Assembly: GCA_018829445.1 (NCBI GenBank)
Contig: JAHJTV010000054.1
Coordinates: forward strand, 113,095-177,094
Reading direction: 5' to 3'
Length of the DNA: 64,000 nucleotides
Source: a bacterium
GTDB lineage: Bacteria; SAR324; XYD2-FULL-50-16
Shown: positions 27,649 through 39,500 of the stretch, one piece after another
How the letters are laid out: every line of letters starts with the position of its first letter
Position numbering within the stretch: position 1 is the first letter of the stretch
Notes under the pieces: model-generated
The model's database searches: none
Seen by the model: the letters and a program-made list of their open reading frames with translations, nothing else
What the model was told of the DNA's origin: nothing
Program-made: the position numbers and the translations under genes

Positions 27649-28171
27649 TCTTTTTCTGTTTCTCTTTTATTTGAGTAACAAATCGAGAGATTCCAGGAGT
27701 CTTTTCCACAAACCGTCTAATCTGGGTAGCACTGGTTCCAAAATCCTCTCCTACTTTGTGCCATGATCCCTCGTTTTTAATAATACTATTCATGAGATAG
27801 CCCAGGAATATCGGAAATTTCTCGTTTTTGGGATTAATTCTGATCTCCGATTTATTCAGGTAAGGCGTTATCTCTTCAGGAGCTTCTGGTAATTGAACTC
27901 GATTCTGTAAAAAATTGGAATCATCAGTGGCAATGGCGAATCTCATTTTTTTGATGGCACCTTTGAGGTTTTCATTCTTTGATCTGGATTTTGATTCATA
28001 AACCGATAAATGAGATAAAACCAATCGAATGGCATTGGATGTCTTGTTTTTTTTCTGTCCACCGTGGCCGGTGGCTTTGTAAACATCAATTCTGCAAAAA
28101 GCTAAAAGCTCTTCATCTGTCTTGCGGAGAAATTCCAGCCAGTTTTTGGTTTGATACGGAGATTTCTTCAT
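27605..28171 (-). CDS. GGQ-domain peptide chain release factor-like protein
   Basis: A 188-residue protein with the peptidyl-tRNA hydrolysis domain of class I release factors: GHGGQKKNKTSNAIR with the catalytic GGQ at residues 37-39. It has no codon-recognition domain, so it is not RF1 or RF2. ArfB is about 140 residues with a basic tail that enters the mRNA channel; here residues 105-188 form a longer C-terminal extension with a basic end (QIKEKQKKIKLAS). That suggests a ribosome rescue factor or related hydrolase. It is the last gene of the lon-miaA operon, 26 bases after miaA, and overlaps the convergent 1051-aa gene by 44 bases. The family is sure, the substrate is inference. Confidence 0.85.
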   Translation of the reverse strand: MKKSPYQTKNWLEFLRKTDEELLAFCRIDVYKATGHGGQKKNKTSNAIRLVLSHLSVYESKSRSKNENLKGAIKKMRFAIATDDSNFLQNRVQLPEAPEEITPYLNKSEIRINPKNEKFPIFLGYLMNSIIKNEGSWHKVGEDFGTSATQIRRFVEKTPGISRFVTQIKEKQKKIKLASSLPADVSAS

Positions 28172-28197
28172 AAAAGGTGTGATCAGTGTGAACTATA

Positions 28198-29136
28198 CTA
28201 TTGAAAGAGTCGATGATTCATAAATTCCCTAACAGCAGCCAAGTCGCTCTTTGAAAGATTATTCCGTTCCAGTTGATGGACTTGATTGTGCTTTTTATAC
28301 CAGGTCAGTTGCTTTTTTGCATAACGTCGGCTTTTCTGTTGAATGTCAGCAATCATTTCATCCTTAGTGATTTGCTGCTTTAAATACGCGACGGTTTGTC
28401 TATATCCGATTGAATTTAAAGAGGGTAAGTCCTCTGTATAACCCATTTCCAGGAGTTTTTGGGTCTCTTCAATGAGGCCCTCGTCTACCATCAAGTGGAC
28501 GCGCCGGTTAATACGATCATATATTTCCTCTCTGGGCCAGGTAGCGCAAATATATTTCACAATATATCGTTTTTGCCGAAATCCGTGGTGCGATTGCATC
28601 TCCTGAATGCTGGTTCCGGTCTCAAGAATGACTTCCAATGCCCTGGAAATTCGTGAGATGTCATTTGGATGAAGTTTCTCAGCACTTTTGGGATCCAGAG
28701 TCTTCAACTTTTCATAGCAGGCACAAACCCCACTTTCAGCAGCCAGGCTTCGCACGGACGATCTCACCTCTTCAGAAATTTCTGGAACCTCTATTATTCC
28801 ATTTATGAGGGCTCGAATGTAGAGATTGGTGCCACCGACGAGTATAATTGTTTTTTTTTCTTGTGAGAGTTTTTTTATAATGCCATCGGCATCAGCCACA
28901 AATCTCCCGGCATTGTATATCTCGTCTGGATTGAGAATATCTATCAGGTGGTGAGGAACCAGGGAAAGCAATTCAGGGGTCGGTTTGGCGGTGCCAATGT
29001 TCATCCAACGGTATATCTGCATGGAATCAACCGAGATTATCTCGCCCTCTAATTCCTGGGCTAGCTTGATTCCAATCTCGGTCTTGCCAGCAGCGGTGGG
29101 TCCAACCACCACTGCTATTCTAACCGTATCCTTCAA
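28198..29136 (-). CDS. miaA: tRNA dimethylallyltransferase
   Basis: MiaA transfers a dimethylallyl group to N6 of adenosine 37 in tRNAs that read codons beginning with U. The 312-residue protein has the P-loop GPTAAGKT (12-19), the SVDSMQIYRWMNIGTAKPT segment that binds substrate, PHHLIDILNP, and GGTNLYIRALINGI. Length is as expected. It sits three bases after the lon stop codon, so the two are co-transcribed, followed by the GGQ-domain protein. Confidence 0.97.
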   Translation of the reverse strand: MKDTVRIAVVVGPTAAGKTEIGIKLAQELEGEIISVDSMQIYRWMNIGTAKPTPELLSLVPHHLIDILNPDEIYNAGRFVADADGIIKKLSQEKKTIILVGGTNLYIRALINGIIEVPEISEEVRSSVRSLAAESGVCACYEKLKTLDPKSAEKLHPNDISRISRALEVILETGTSIQEMQSHHGFRQKRYIVKYICATWPREEIYDRINRRVHLMVDEGLIEETQKLLEMGYTEDLPSLNSIGYRQTVAYLKQQITKDEMIADIQQKSRRYAKKQLTWYKKHNQVHQLERNNLSKSDLAAVREFMNHRLFQ

Positions 29137-29139
29137 TGT

Positions 29140-31590
29140 TTAATTGTGAGAAATGCTGGGTTCAGTTTGAATATAATCTCCCACCGGGTTGCTTTGGATG
29201 ACTTCCTTTGCTTCCCGTGGGATTTCATTCTCAAGATCACTGTCATTAACGGGTTGCGGTTTTCGTTCCAGTAGAATCTCGAATACATCTCTTACATTTT
29301 GCAGTATCTTGATTGTTATTCCGTCTTTGATCTCGTCTGGAATTTCTGCAAGGTCTTTTTCATTGTCTGTCGGAATGATAACTGTCGGGATACATGCCCG
29401 TTTTGCGGCCAGTAATTTTTCCTTAAGTCCGCCAATGGGTAAGATTTTACCTCTCAAGGTGATCTCACCAGTTAAGGCGATGTCTTTTCTGATTGGAATT
29501 CCTGTTAAAGCGGATACCAGTGCTGCTGTCATAGCCACGCCTGCTGAAGGCCCATCCTTTGGCGTTGCGCCTTCGGGAACATGAACATGAATATCAAGAT
29601 CTGCAAAAACTTTTGTGTAAATTCCCAATAAATTGGCATTGGAGCGAACATAACTATGGGCAGCTTGTGCTGATTCTTTCATTACATCACCAAGTTTCCC
29701 GGTAAGAAGTATCTTTCCGGAGCCTCTCATGGTGTTGACCTCGATAGTTAGTATCTCTCCACCAAATGAGGTCCAAGCCAGACCATTTACAATACCGACT
29801 TCATTATCTCCGTCAACTTCACCATACTTGAATGGTTTCACTCCCAGGTAATCAACAACTACATCCGGATTCATGGTGATCGGCATTTCCGGACTATCTT
29901 TGACTATAGAGGTAACAGCTTTGCGACACACCTTCGCAATGGTCCGCTCCAGTGTTCTGACACCGGCTTCCCTGGTGTAACTGCGAATAACCTCCAGGAT
30001 TCCTTCACGATTGAATACAACCTGATCTTCTTTGAGGCCGTTTTCAGTCATCTGCTTGGGAACAAGGTATCGCAGCGCTATTTTTTCCTTCTCAAATTCC
30101 GAGTAGCCTGAAAGATTGATAATCTCCATTCTATCAATCAAAGGCAGTGGAATATCCTGTTTGACGTTTGCCGTACAGATAAACATTACATTTGACAGGT
30201 TATATTCAACTTCCAGGTAATGATCCATAAAAGTATTGTTTTGCTCCGGGTCCAACACCTCCAGTAAAGCGGAAGCGGGGTCTCCCATGTGGCTTTGAGC
30301 CATCTTGTCGATCTCATCAAGGAGTAAAACCGGATTGTCAGTTTTTGCTTTTTTCATGGACTGAATAATCTTTCCCGGGAGAGCTCCGATATAAGTTCTT
30401 CGATGTCCCCTGATCTCAGCTTCATCTCTTACCCCACCGAGGCTCATGCGAACAAATTTCCTATCCAACGATCTGGCAATGGAGCGAGCCAGTGAGGATT
30501 TACCGACTCCCGGAGGTCCTACCAGGCAAATGATTGGTCCTCTCAGGTTTCCGACCAGATTGGCGACAGCGATGTATTCAACGATCCGCTCCTTAACTTT
30601 CTCCAATCCATAATGGTCGGCGTCCAGTATTTCCTGAGCGTGATTTAAATCCAGATTGTCTTTTGTTTCCGGTTTCCAGGGGACTTGAACCAGCCAATCG
30701 ATATAGTTTCTGACAATATTCGCTTCGGATGATGTTGGTGGCATCATCTTTAGCTTTTTCAATTCCTTTTGAACGACCTCATATGCGGCTTCTGTCATTC
30801 CGCTATTTTTGGCTTTCTGTTCAAATTCATCGATTTCCTCTTTTAAATCATCGGTTCCCAACTCTTTTTGAATGGCTTTCATTTGCTCGTTCAAGTAGTA
30901 TTCTTTCTGGGTTTTACCGATTTGTCCCTGCACTCTTTCTTTTAATCGTTGTTCGATCTTTTTGTGTTCCTCTTCTTCCAGCATTCGTGAATAGACCTTT
31001 TCCAAGCGATGCTTGCTGTCCATTGTTGTCAGGAGCTCCTGCTGCTTCTCAATGTCCATCGTCAAAAGAGGAATAATCATGTCAGCAATCTCTCCGGGAG
31101 CGTGATCACCGGAAATAATCTTGTCTACTGATTCGGTGTTTCTATTCACCTTCTTTAGGAAGTTTTTAAACTCACTTTTTACCGTTTTTGTCAATGCGAT
31201 CAGTTCTGGTTCGTAGTCTTCAACTGTTGGAATAACCTCAACTTCAGCATGATAAGCGTGGGAATACAGATCGACTTTTAAACGTTTACCGCGTTCTTTT
31301 CCTTCAAACAGGACTTTTATCGTTCCTTTGGGCAACCGCATGATCTGCAGAATGTTCCCAACGGTCCCCATTTCATAAAGATCCTCCTCTTTGGGGATCT
31401 CCACATGCGGATCTTTTTGACAAACGACAAATATCTTCCTATCACCTGCTAATGCCTCTTCCAGAGCCTCAATAGACTGTTGTCGACCAATGAAAAAGGG
31501 AATAGTCATATAAGGAAAAACCACGATATTCCTCATGGGAAGCATTGGAATTTCAATGATTTCCTTATCATCAAGTGTTGAATTATACAT
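29140..31590 (-). CDS. lon: ATP-dependent protease Lon
   Basis: Lon is a cytoplasmic AAA+ serine protease that degrades misfolded and some regulatory proteins. The 816-residue protein has the LON substrate-binding domain (about 12-205, starting IPMLPMRNIVVFPYM), the AAA+ module with Walker A GPPGVGKSS (about 357-365) and Walker B LLLDEIDKM, and the protease domain with catalytic Ser in PKDGPSAGVA (about 681) and Lys in GGLKEKLLAA (about 723). Every key residue is present. It heads the lon-miaA-GGQ operon. Confidence 0.98.
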   Translation of the reverse strand: MYNSTLDDKEIIEIPMLPMRNIVVFPYMTIPFFIGRQQSIEALEEALAGDRKIFVVCQKDPHVEIPKEEDLYEMGTVGNILQIMRLPKGTIKVLFEGKERGKRLKVDLYSHAYHAEVEVIPTVEDYEPELIALTKTVKSEFKNFLKKVNRNTESVDKIISGDHAPGEIADMIIPLLTMDIEKQQELLTTMDSKHRLEKVYSRMLEEEEHKKIEQRLKERVQGQIGKTQKEYYLNEQMKAIQKELGTDDLKEEIDEFEQKAKNSGMTEAAYEVVQKELKKLKMMPPTSSEANIVRNYIDWLVQVPWKPETKDNLDLNHAQEILDADHYGLEKVKERIVEYIAVANLVGNLRGPIICLVGPPGVGKSSLARSIARSLDRKFVRMSLGGVRDEAEIRGHRRTYIGALPGKIIQSMKKAKTDNPVLLLDEIDKMAQSHMGDPASALLEVLDPEQNNTFMDHYLEVEYNLSNVMFICTANVKQDIPLPLIDRMEIINLSGYSEFEKEKIALRYLVPKQMTENGLKEDQVVFNREGILEVIRSYTREAGVRTLERTIAKVCRKAVTSIVKDSPEMPITMNPDVVVDYLGVKPFKYGEVDGDNEVGIVNGLAWTSFGGEILTIEVNTMRGSGKILLTGKLGDVMKESAQAAHSYVRSNANLLGIYTKVFADLDIHVHVPEGATPKDGPSAGVAMTAALVSALTGIPIRKDIALTGEITLRGKILPIGGLKEKLLAAKRACIPTVIIPTDNEKDLAEIPDEIKDGITIKILQNVRDVFEILLERKPQPVNDSDLENEIPREAKEVIQSNPVGDYIQTEPSISHN

Positions 31591-32001
31591 GGTTGTTATT
31601 CCTTTTACTAAAAATTAAATTCAGATTTTATGGCTGTTTTTCAAGATCCGTCTTTTTGTACGAAATATAGTTTCACAATACCATGGATTCAACGAAAAAG
31701 GAAGCCAAAGTATCCTCAAATGCTTTTATGGCGCAGTGTTAATTCTTTTATCACTATGATTCATTTTAGGAAAAAATTCTGATTTATAACTGGTTGACGC
31801 ATTGACAGGCAGGCCTGTCTCAAAAAAAAAACCAAAAAGGGAAGAGATAAAATTTCTATATTTGAAATACTTACAGTTATGCTGTAACAATTTCGAACAA
31901 AGGAGTATCAATTTTTCATCCTCTTTACGATAAATTGGCGGTTTTTTCCCGGTCATAATTTGCATCCTGTTTAACCAAACAGTAATGCTGGTTTTTCGAT
32001 T

Positions 32002-33561
32002 TTAGATACCAGCCATTTCTTCCTGATCTTCTCCATCAATTGGTTTGGTTTGAAGAAAAAGATCGAGCCGATTCAAAGCGTTGATAAAAGCCCTGGCAGA
32101 TGCAATTACAATATCGGTATGAGAACCCCGACCGGTAGCGCGAATTCCCTCCCATTCGATTGAGACTGAAACAGTTCCCTGGGCATCGGTTCCACCGGTA
32201 ACGGCCTTGATTACAAAAGCGGTTAGCACACAAGGGATATTGACGATTCCCCGAATTGTATTAAAAGCAGCATCAACAGGTCCGTCTCCCATGGCTGCTT
32301 TTGGAGGCATCTGTTTTCCGCTGATAGAAAGAATAACTGTTGCAGTGGGGATGGTTTCAGTTCCTGAGGTAACATTAACGCTGATCAACTTGTATTTTTC
32401 GATTCCGGTTGATCGTTCCTCCATGACAAGCACTTCCAGATCCTCGTCATACACAATCTTTTTCTTGTCTGCTAATTTCTTAAACTTTTTAAAAATGCTG
32501 GAGAGCTCCTTGTCCGTTAAGTCATATCCCAAGGAATTGATTTTTCCCATCAAAGCTGCCCTGCCGGAGTGTTTTCCCAAAACGAGCTGATTGACAGATA
32601 CACCAACGGATTCCGGGCTCATGATTTCATAAGTCAATGCATTCTTGAGAACACCGGCCTGATGGATGCCGGCTTCATGGGCAAAGGCATTGGCACCTAC
32701 AATTGCCTTATTCGCCTGAATCACCGTTCCAGTGAGCTTTGTAAGCAGTCGGCTGGATTGAAATATCTGTTCAGTATGAATATTGGTGCTGACATTATAG
32801 TGCTGATTCCTAACTTTGAGAGCCATCACAATCTCTTCCAATGAAGCATTTCCAGCTCTCTCCCCGATTCCGTTCATTGTGCACTCAACCTGTCTTGCAC
32901 CCACTTCAATGGCAGCAAGAGAATTGGCAACAGCCAGCCCCAGATCATTATGACAATGAACAGAAAAAACCACTTTATCAGCGTTATAAACCTCGTTTGT
33001 GAGTTTGATGATAAGATCGCGGAATTCGGCTGGTGTTGTATAGCCGACTGTATCGGGAACATTAAGTACGGTTGCCCCGCTTTTGACGACTGCCGAAAAT
33101 ATCTGCACCAGGAAATCCGGATCTGATCGGGTTGCATCCTCAGCGCTGAACTCCACATGATCGGTATGCTTTTTTGCACGTTCCACAGCTCTTACAGCCT
33201 TTTTTATAGCAGTTTTTCGATCAATACCCAGTTTACTTTTCAGATGCAGATCACTGGTTGCGATAAACGTGTGAATTCCCCAGTTAAAAGATCCCTTTAA
33301 CGATTTAATCCCGGCATCAATATCGGCATCGTCTGCCCGGCACAGAGCAACTACTTTTGGACCATTAAGTTCAAGACCGATTTGTTGCACCGATTCAAAA
33401 TCACCGGGAGAAGAGGCTGGAAAACCGGCTTCGATAATGTCCACCCCAAGTTTCTGTAACTGTTTGGCCATGATCAGTTTCTCCCTGGAATTCATGGAAC
33501 AGCCGGGTGATTGTTCACCATCTCTTAATGTTGTGTCAAAAATTGAAACTATATTACTCAT
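32002..33561 (-). CDS. leuA: 2-isopropylmalate synthase
   Basis: LeuA condenses acetyl-CoA with 2-oxoisovalerate, the first step of leucine synthesis. The 519-residue protein begins with the catalytic signature FDTTLRDGEQSPGCSM, has EAGFPASSPGDF, the metal-binding HCHNDLG (about 201-207), NGIGERAGNASLEE, and a C-terminal LeuA allosteric domain (about 390-505) ending in the ARAFINALNRLD region. Length fits the standard bacterial type. It is the third gene of a tight operon with guaB and dacB; 21 bases separate it from dacB. No attenuator or T-box was seen. Confidence 0.97.
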   Translation of the reverse strand: MSNIVSIFDTTLRDGEQSPGCSMNSREKLIMAKQLQKLGVDIIEAGFPASSPGDFESVQQIGLELNGPKVVALCRADDADIDAGIKSLKGSFNWGIHTFIATSDLHLKSKLGIDRKTAIKKAVRAVERAKKHTDHVEFSAEDATRSDPDFLVQIFSAVVKSGATVLNVPDTVGYTTPAEFRDLIIKLTNEVYNADKVVFSVHCHNDLGLAVANSLAAIEVGARQVECTMNGIGERAGNASLEEIVMALKVRNQHYNVSTNIHTEQIFQSSRLLTKLTGTVIQANKAIVGANAFAHEAGIHQAGVLKNALTYEIMSPESVGVSVNQLVLGKHSGRAALMGKINSLGYDLTDKELSSIFKKFKKLADKKKIVYDEDLEVLVMEERSTGIEKYKLISVNVTSGTETIPTATVILSISGKQMPPKAAMGDGPVDAAFNTIRGIVNIPCVLTAFVIKAVTGGTDAQGTVSVSIEWEGIRATGRGSHTDIVIASARAFINALNRLDLFLQTKPIDGEDQEEMAGI

Positions 33562-33582
33562 TTTATACCTCGCTTTGCGATA

Positions 33583-34809
33583 TCAATTACTTATACTATG
33601 CAACAGTTCCAGGATTTTGTCCCGATTATTTTTTGTTTGGTTGGTCATAATGACAAAAGGCTGCAATCCGTGACGGGTTTCAAAATAACCCGCGTAATTA
33701 TAAACACCTGTCAAAGTTCCTGATTTTATTTTAATTTTGTTTTTACTGGGTAACAAGTGACTGTGTTGACGAAAACTCTCCAGGCCAGCCATCATCTGAT
33801 ATGCACTTATTCTGTTATTCCTGGATATTCCGGAAGCTTCCTCAAGTATCACATCTGTCTCATCAAAATTCCATTTGTCTTTCAGATAGTCTTTTAGCAC
33901 CAATTTGGATTTGGAAAGGGTTGCCGGATAACCAAGTTTTTCAGCTCCCATGACCAGATAAACCTGGTTGGCAATGTAATTGTTTGAGTATTTCATCAAT
34001 CCGGTGAATATGAATTCCAGTGATCGGGAGTTAAAATGGCGATGAACCAGTCTCCAGGAATCGTCAACAACGACATGGGCAATTTGCCTGTTTTGTACGT
34101 CCATTCCTGAACTTTGCAGAAAAGCTGAGAACAATTCGCCTGCATATAACAAGCTTTCTTCAGGATGGGCGGTAAGATTGATTCTCTCCTCCGATTCAGA
34201 CTTGATATACAGACCCTTTTCAATAGCCAGCGGAGTTAAGGGGGTCGCCTCTTCAGCGGAATGTACAACCCCGGATTTTGTTTTGCCGATAAACAGGGTG
34301 TTGAAGTTGACCACCAAGGCGCCATTTAATGCATCGTAAGGATTGAGGGTTGAGCTTCTTCCTGGAATATCCGGGTTCGGTTCAAAAGTCGATGTGTCCA
34401 GATAAATCTGATTGATTTGAAAAGGAGTGGATTGTTTAAGAATAGCTGCAATAACCTCAATCTCTTCCGATATTAAAAATGGATCACCCCATCCTTTGAT
34501 CGCCAGATTGTTTTTGTCATCATAAAAAAACTCGGTTTTAAAGTGAAACCCTTCTCCGAGAATATCATAGGCAGCCAAGACAGTAATGATTTTTACAATC
34601 GAAGCAGGGATTAAGGATTTGTAGGGATTGTATGAAAACAGTTGATTCCCGACTTCATCATTAAGAATAATGCTGCTGTCGGGAGCCAAGGATTTGATTT
34701 TTTGTGTTAACTCAGCGGTAGTGGTGGCTATACTATTATTGGAGTATATAAATCCGGCAAAAAAACATAAAACTGCTTTCAGCCACCAGGTGTGATATTT
34801 CTGTTTCAA
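33583..34809 (-). CDS. dacB: D-alanyl-D-alanine carboxypeptidase, PBP4 family
   Basis: A 408-residue periplasmic serine carboxypeptidase/endopeptidase of the S13 family, which trims peptidoglycan. An N-terminal signal peptide (VLCFFAGFIYSNNSIA, cut near residue 29) leads into the three active-site motifs: SIVK (S70-x-x-K73), YSNN near residue 272, and KSGTLTG (about 357). It is shorter than E. coli PBP4 (477 residues), which suggests a reduced accessory domain. It lies 6 bases after guaB and 21 before leuA, an operon of metabolically unrelated genes. Confidence 0.92.
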   Translation of the reverse strand: MKQKYHTWWLKAVLCFFAGFIYSNNSIATTTAELTQKIKSLAPDSSIILNDEVGNQLFSYNPYKSLIPASIVKIITVLAAYDILGEGFHFKTEFFYDDKNNLAIKGWGDPFLISEEIEVIAAILKQSTPFQINQIYLDTSTFEPNPDIPGRSSTLNPYDALNGALVVNFNTLFIGKTKSGVVHSAEEATPLTPLAIEKGLYIKSESEERINLTAHPEESLLYAGELFSAFLQSSGMDVQNRQIAHVVVDDSWRLVHRHFNSRSLEFIFTGLMKYSNNYIANQVYLVMGAEKLGYPATLSKSKLVLKDYLKDKWNFDETDVILEEASGISRNNRISAYQMMAGLESFRQHSHLLPSKNKIKIKSGTLTGVYNYAGYFETRHGLQPFVIMTNQTKNNRDKILELLHSISN

Positions 34810-34815
34810 AATACT

Positions 34816-36306
<1,491 letters not shown>

Positions 36307-36385
36307 CTAGTTAAGCATGTAAAAATAACAGTCGTGACTTAGTTATTATAGAAATAATCTGCCAATTCCCACTCAAAATCCTATG

Positions 36386-36429
36386 AGGAAAACAGCAACT
36401 GTAAAGTTGCGGAACTTCCTGTTTTTCCT
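36386..36429. promoter_or_regulatory. Nested stem-loop between divergent guaB and mfd
   Basis: An outer stem pairs AGGAAAACAG (36386-36395) with CTGTTTTTCCT (36419-36429, one bulged T) and encloses a second hairpin, GCAACT, loop GTAA, AGTTGC (36395-36410). It lies about 100 bases upstream of guaB and about 70 upstream of mfd and could be transcribed into either leader. It does not match the purine riboswitch core. Function is unknown. Confidence 0.4.
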
Positions 36430-36515
36430 GCACTATTGCTTAATTCGCAGTAGAAATAAGTGAAAAAAGATTAATTAAAAATTATAGCCTCATAACAATA
36501 TTGCAGTCAATTCAA

Positions 36516-39500
36516 ATGAACCAAAACTCTGAGCCCCTTTTCTTTAGACAAAAACTGGATCAGGCACTAAACGGAATTCGGGGTGCTGGTGCAAAACATT
36601 TTGTTTTATCTTCATTAGCGGGATCAGCAAGTTCATTATTTGCCTCATTATTGTCTGAATCTATTGGCAAACCGATTTTAATCATTGCAGAGTCATACGA
36701 GCTGGCGGAACAGACAAGACAGGATCTATCTTTCTTTAATTCAGAATCGGATGTCGGTTTCTTCCCCCATTGGGATACGATTCCTTATGACAATCAATCT
36801 CCGGACAAAGATGTTTTAGCGGTTCGCTTTCAAACACTTTCCAATATTCTCCAGAAGAAACATTCGCTTACGGTTTCAACCCCCAACGCCATGATGCAGT
36901 ATATCATGCCGTCTTCAGCTTTTTTGGAGCACACCTTCAGCTTGGAGGTATCAAAGGAATACAATAGACAACACCTTCTGCGTAATCTTGTTAAAAACGG
37001 ATTTACTCGCGTGGAGATGGTGGAGGATAAGGGAGAGTTTTCAGTACGAGGCGAAATCGTTGATATTTTCCCCATATCGGAATCCGATCCTGTCAGGCTG
37101 GATTTTTTTGATGAAGAGCTTGAAAGCATTAAATTTTTTGATATTGAAACCCAACGTTCCCGGAAAGATGTCTCTTCAATAAATATTTTCCCGGCTCAGG
37201 AAATATTATATACGGATGATTCTGCTCAAAGAGCAATGGAAGGTCTGATTGAATATAAGGCCAATACAGTCCCGCAGACATATGGTTATATGATTGAACA
37301 GCTTCAATCGAAATCTGTGTTTTCAGGGATCGAAAATCTTCTGCCCCTTTTTTTTGAATCGGTTTCGACTCTACTGGATTATTTTCCGGAGCCGCCCATC
37401 ATATTTTATCTCGACAAAGAAACGATTCATCAGCGTTCAGATGATTTTTTTGATGAGATCATGACAGAGTACAATTATTCCAGGCAAGAGGGGAATCCTA
37501 CATTAGATCCGGATAAGCTTTTTTTAACAAAAGCCCAGTTGTTTCAAAAACTGGAGGAACACACCACAATTGATGTGCAGTCTTTTGACCTTGAAGGTAA
37601 TGATGAACGTTATAACCTTTCTACCGTTGATAATAGTGCAATACGGTCCCTGGCGATTGATTCGGAGTCATTGGAACAAAGTTCGGTGCAGCACATTCTG
37701 ATCCAATTGAGAAAATGGAACCAAACGGGGGCGAAAATCATTATTGCTGCTCAATCTCAGTCAAAAGCTGACCGAATAAGGCAAATGCTGCAGGAGATTG
37801 ATCTTTCCGTTCCAATCAGGGATGAAGTGGAAGTGGGGCAACTCAAGGAGTTTTTACTATCTGATTTTTCTGAGACTGAAGGATCATTTTTTATCTCGAC
37901 CAAAACAATAAACAGAGGATTCAGGTGGATTAACAGTACCGGGCTGACCAAAGCTGCGTTAATATCCGATGAAGAAATATTCGGCATTCAAAAAAGCAAA
38001 AGGCGAACTCGAAAAAGCAGTATTAAACAGTTCTTCTCCAGTCTGGGTGACTTGAATGCTGGTGATTATGTTGTCCATGTCGAATATGGAATAGGACAAT
38101 ATGAAGGTCTGAAGAAGATCATGATTGGCCAACATGAGTCCGATTTTCTCGTTATTTCCTATCATGGGGGAGATAAGGTTTATGTTCCGGTCGATAAATT
38201 CCATTTGGTTCAAAAGTACTCAGGAGGGGATGTTGGCCGCCCGAAGGTTAATAAACTTGGAAATAAAACCTGGTCCAAAACCAAATCCAAGGTTCGATCC
38301 GAAGTTGATGATCTGGCAGATGAACTGGTAAAAATAAGTGCTGTTCGCAAAGCAAGAAAAGGGGTTGCGTTCTCACCGGATTCCAGTCTGATGAATGAAT
38401 TCACCCTGAGCTTCGAGTATCAGGAGACAGATGATCAAGAGAAGGCGATAGCGGATGTCATAAACGACATGGAATCCGAAAATCCCATGGATAGGTTAGT
38501 TTGTGGAGATGTTGGATTCGGAAAAACAGAGGTTGCCATGAGAGCTGCCTACAAGGCAGCCATCGATGGATACCAGGTTGGTGTACTGGTACCGACGACA
38601 GTGCTCGCCTTGCAGCATTTTGAATCTTTTAGCGCAAGATTTTCCGGCACCCCTGTTACTATCGGATTATTGAGTAGATTCCAATCTCCCAAAAAAGTAA
38701 AAGAAACCCTAAAAGGATTAAAAACGGGATCGGTCGACATTGCCATCGGCACTCATCGGTTACTTTCCAAAGATGTTGTTTTTAATAAACTGGGATTATT
38801 AGTCATTGATGAGGAACAGCGCTTCGGTGTGAAACACAAGGAATCGATAAAGATGTTCAGATCAACCGTTGATACATTAACTCTGACGGCAACTCCAATC
38901 CCGAGGACTCTTCATATGTCCCTGGTTGGAATTCGGGATATCTCCATCATTAACACAGCGCCCATGGATCGGCGAGCAATCCGTACCAGGTTGATGAAGT
39001 TTAATGATTATGTGATTCAGGAAGCAGTTAACAGGGAGATTAGAAGAAACGGACAAGTGTTTTTCATTCACAATAGGGTTGAATCCATTTACCAGGTCGG
39101 GCAATATCTGGCCGGGATTCTGCCCAAGGTTAAAATTGCAGTCGCCCATGGTCAATTGGCAGAAAGAGAACTCGAAAAAACAATGATGGATTTTATCCAT
39201 CGGGAATATGATGTTCTATTAGCTACAACTATTGTTGAATCCGGACTGGACATTCCGAATGTTAATACTATCATTATCAACAATGCGGATCAGTTTGGAC
39301 TATCACAGCTTTATCAGTTAAGGGGCAGGGTGGGGCGCAGTAATGTTCAGGCATACGCCTACCTGATGACACCCCGGGAAAAGATTTTATCAGAAACGGC
39401 CAGGAAGCGTCTTGCTATTTTACAGGAGCTGAATCATTTGGGAGCTGGCTTTAAAATCGCTAATTATGATCTTGAACTAAGGGGAGCCGGAAACGTTTTG

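Noticed and set aside
31804..31819. Hairpin GACAGG-CAGG-CCTGTC as a terminator
   Set aside because: The A-run lies on the wrong side for plus-strand termination, and on the minus strand the T-run precedes the stem instead of following it.
31726..31965. Open frame of 79 residues on the minus strand
   Set aside because: It lies between lon and leuA, encodes a Cys/Lys-rich sequence unlike any domain, has no ribosome binding site and contains runs such as a poly-A stretch. I regard it as chance.
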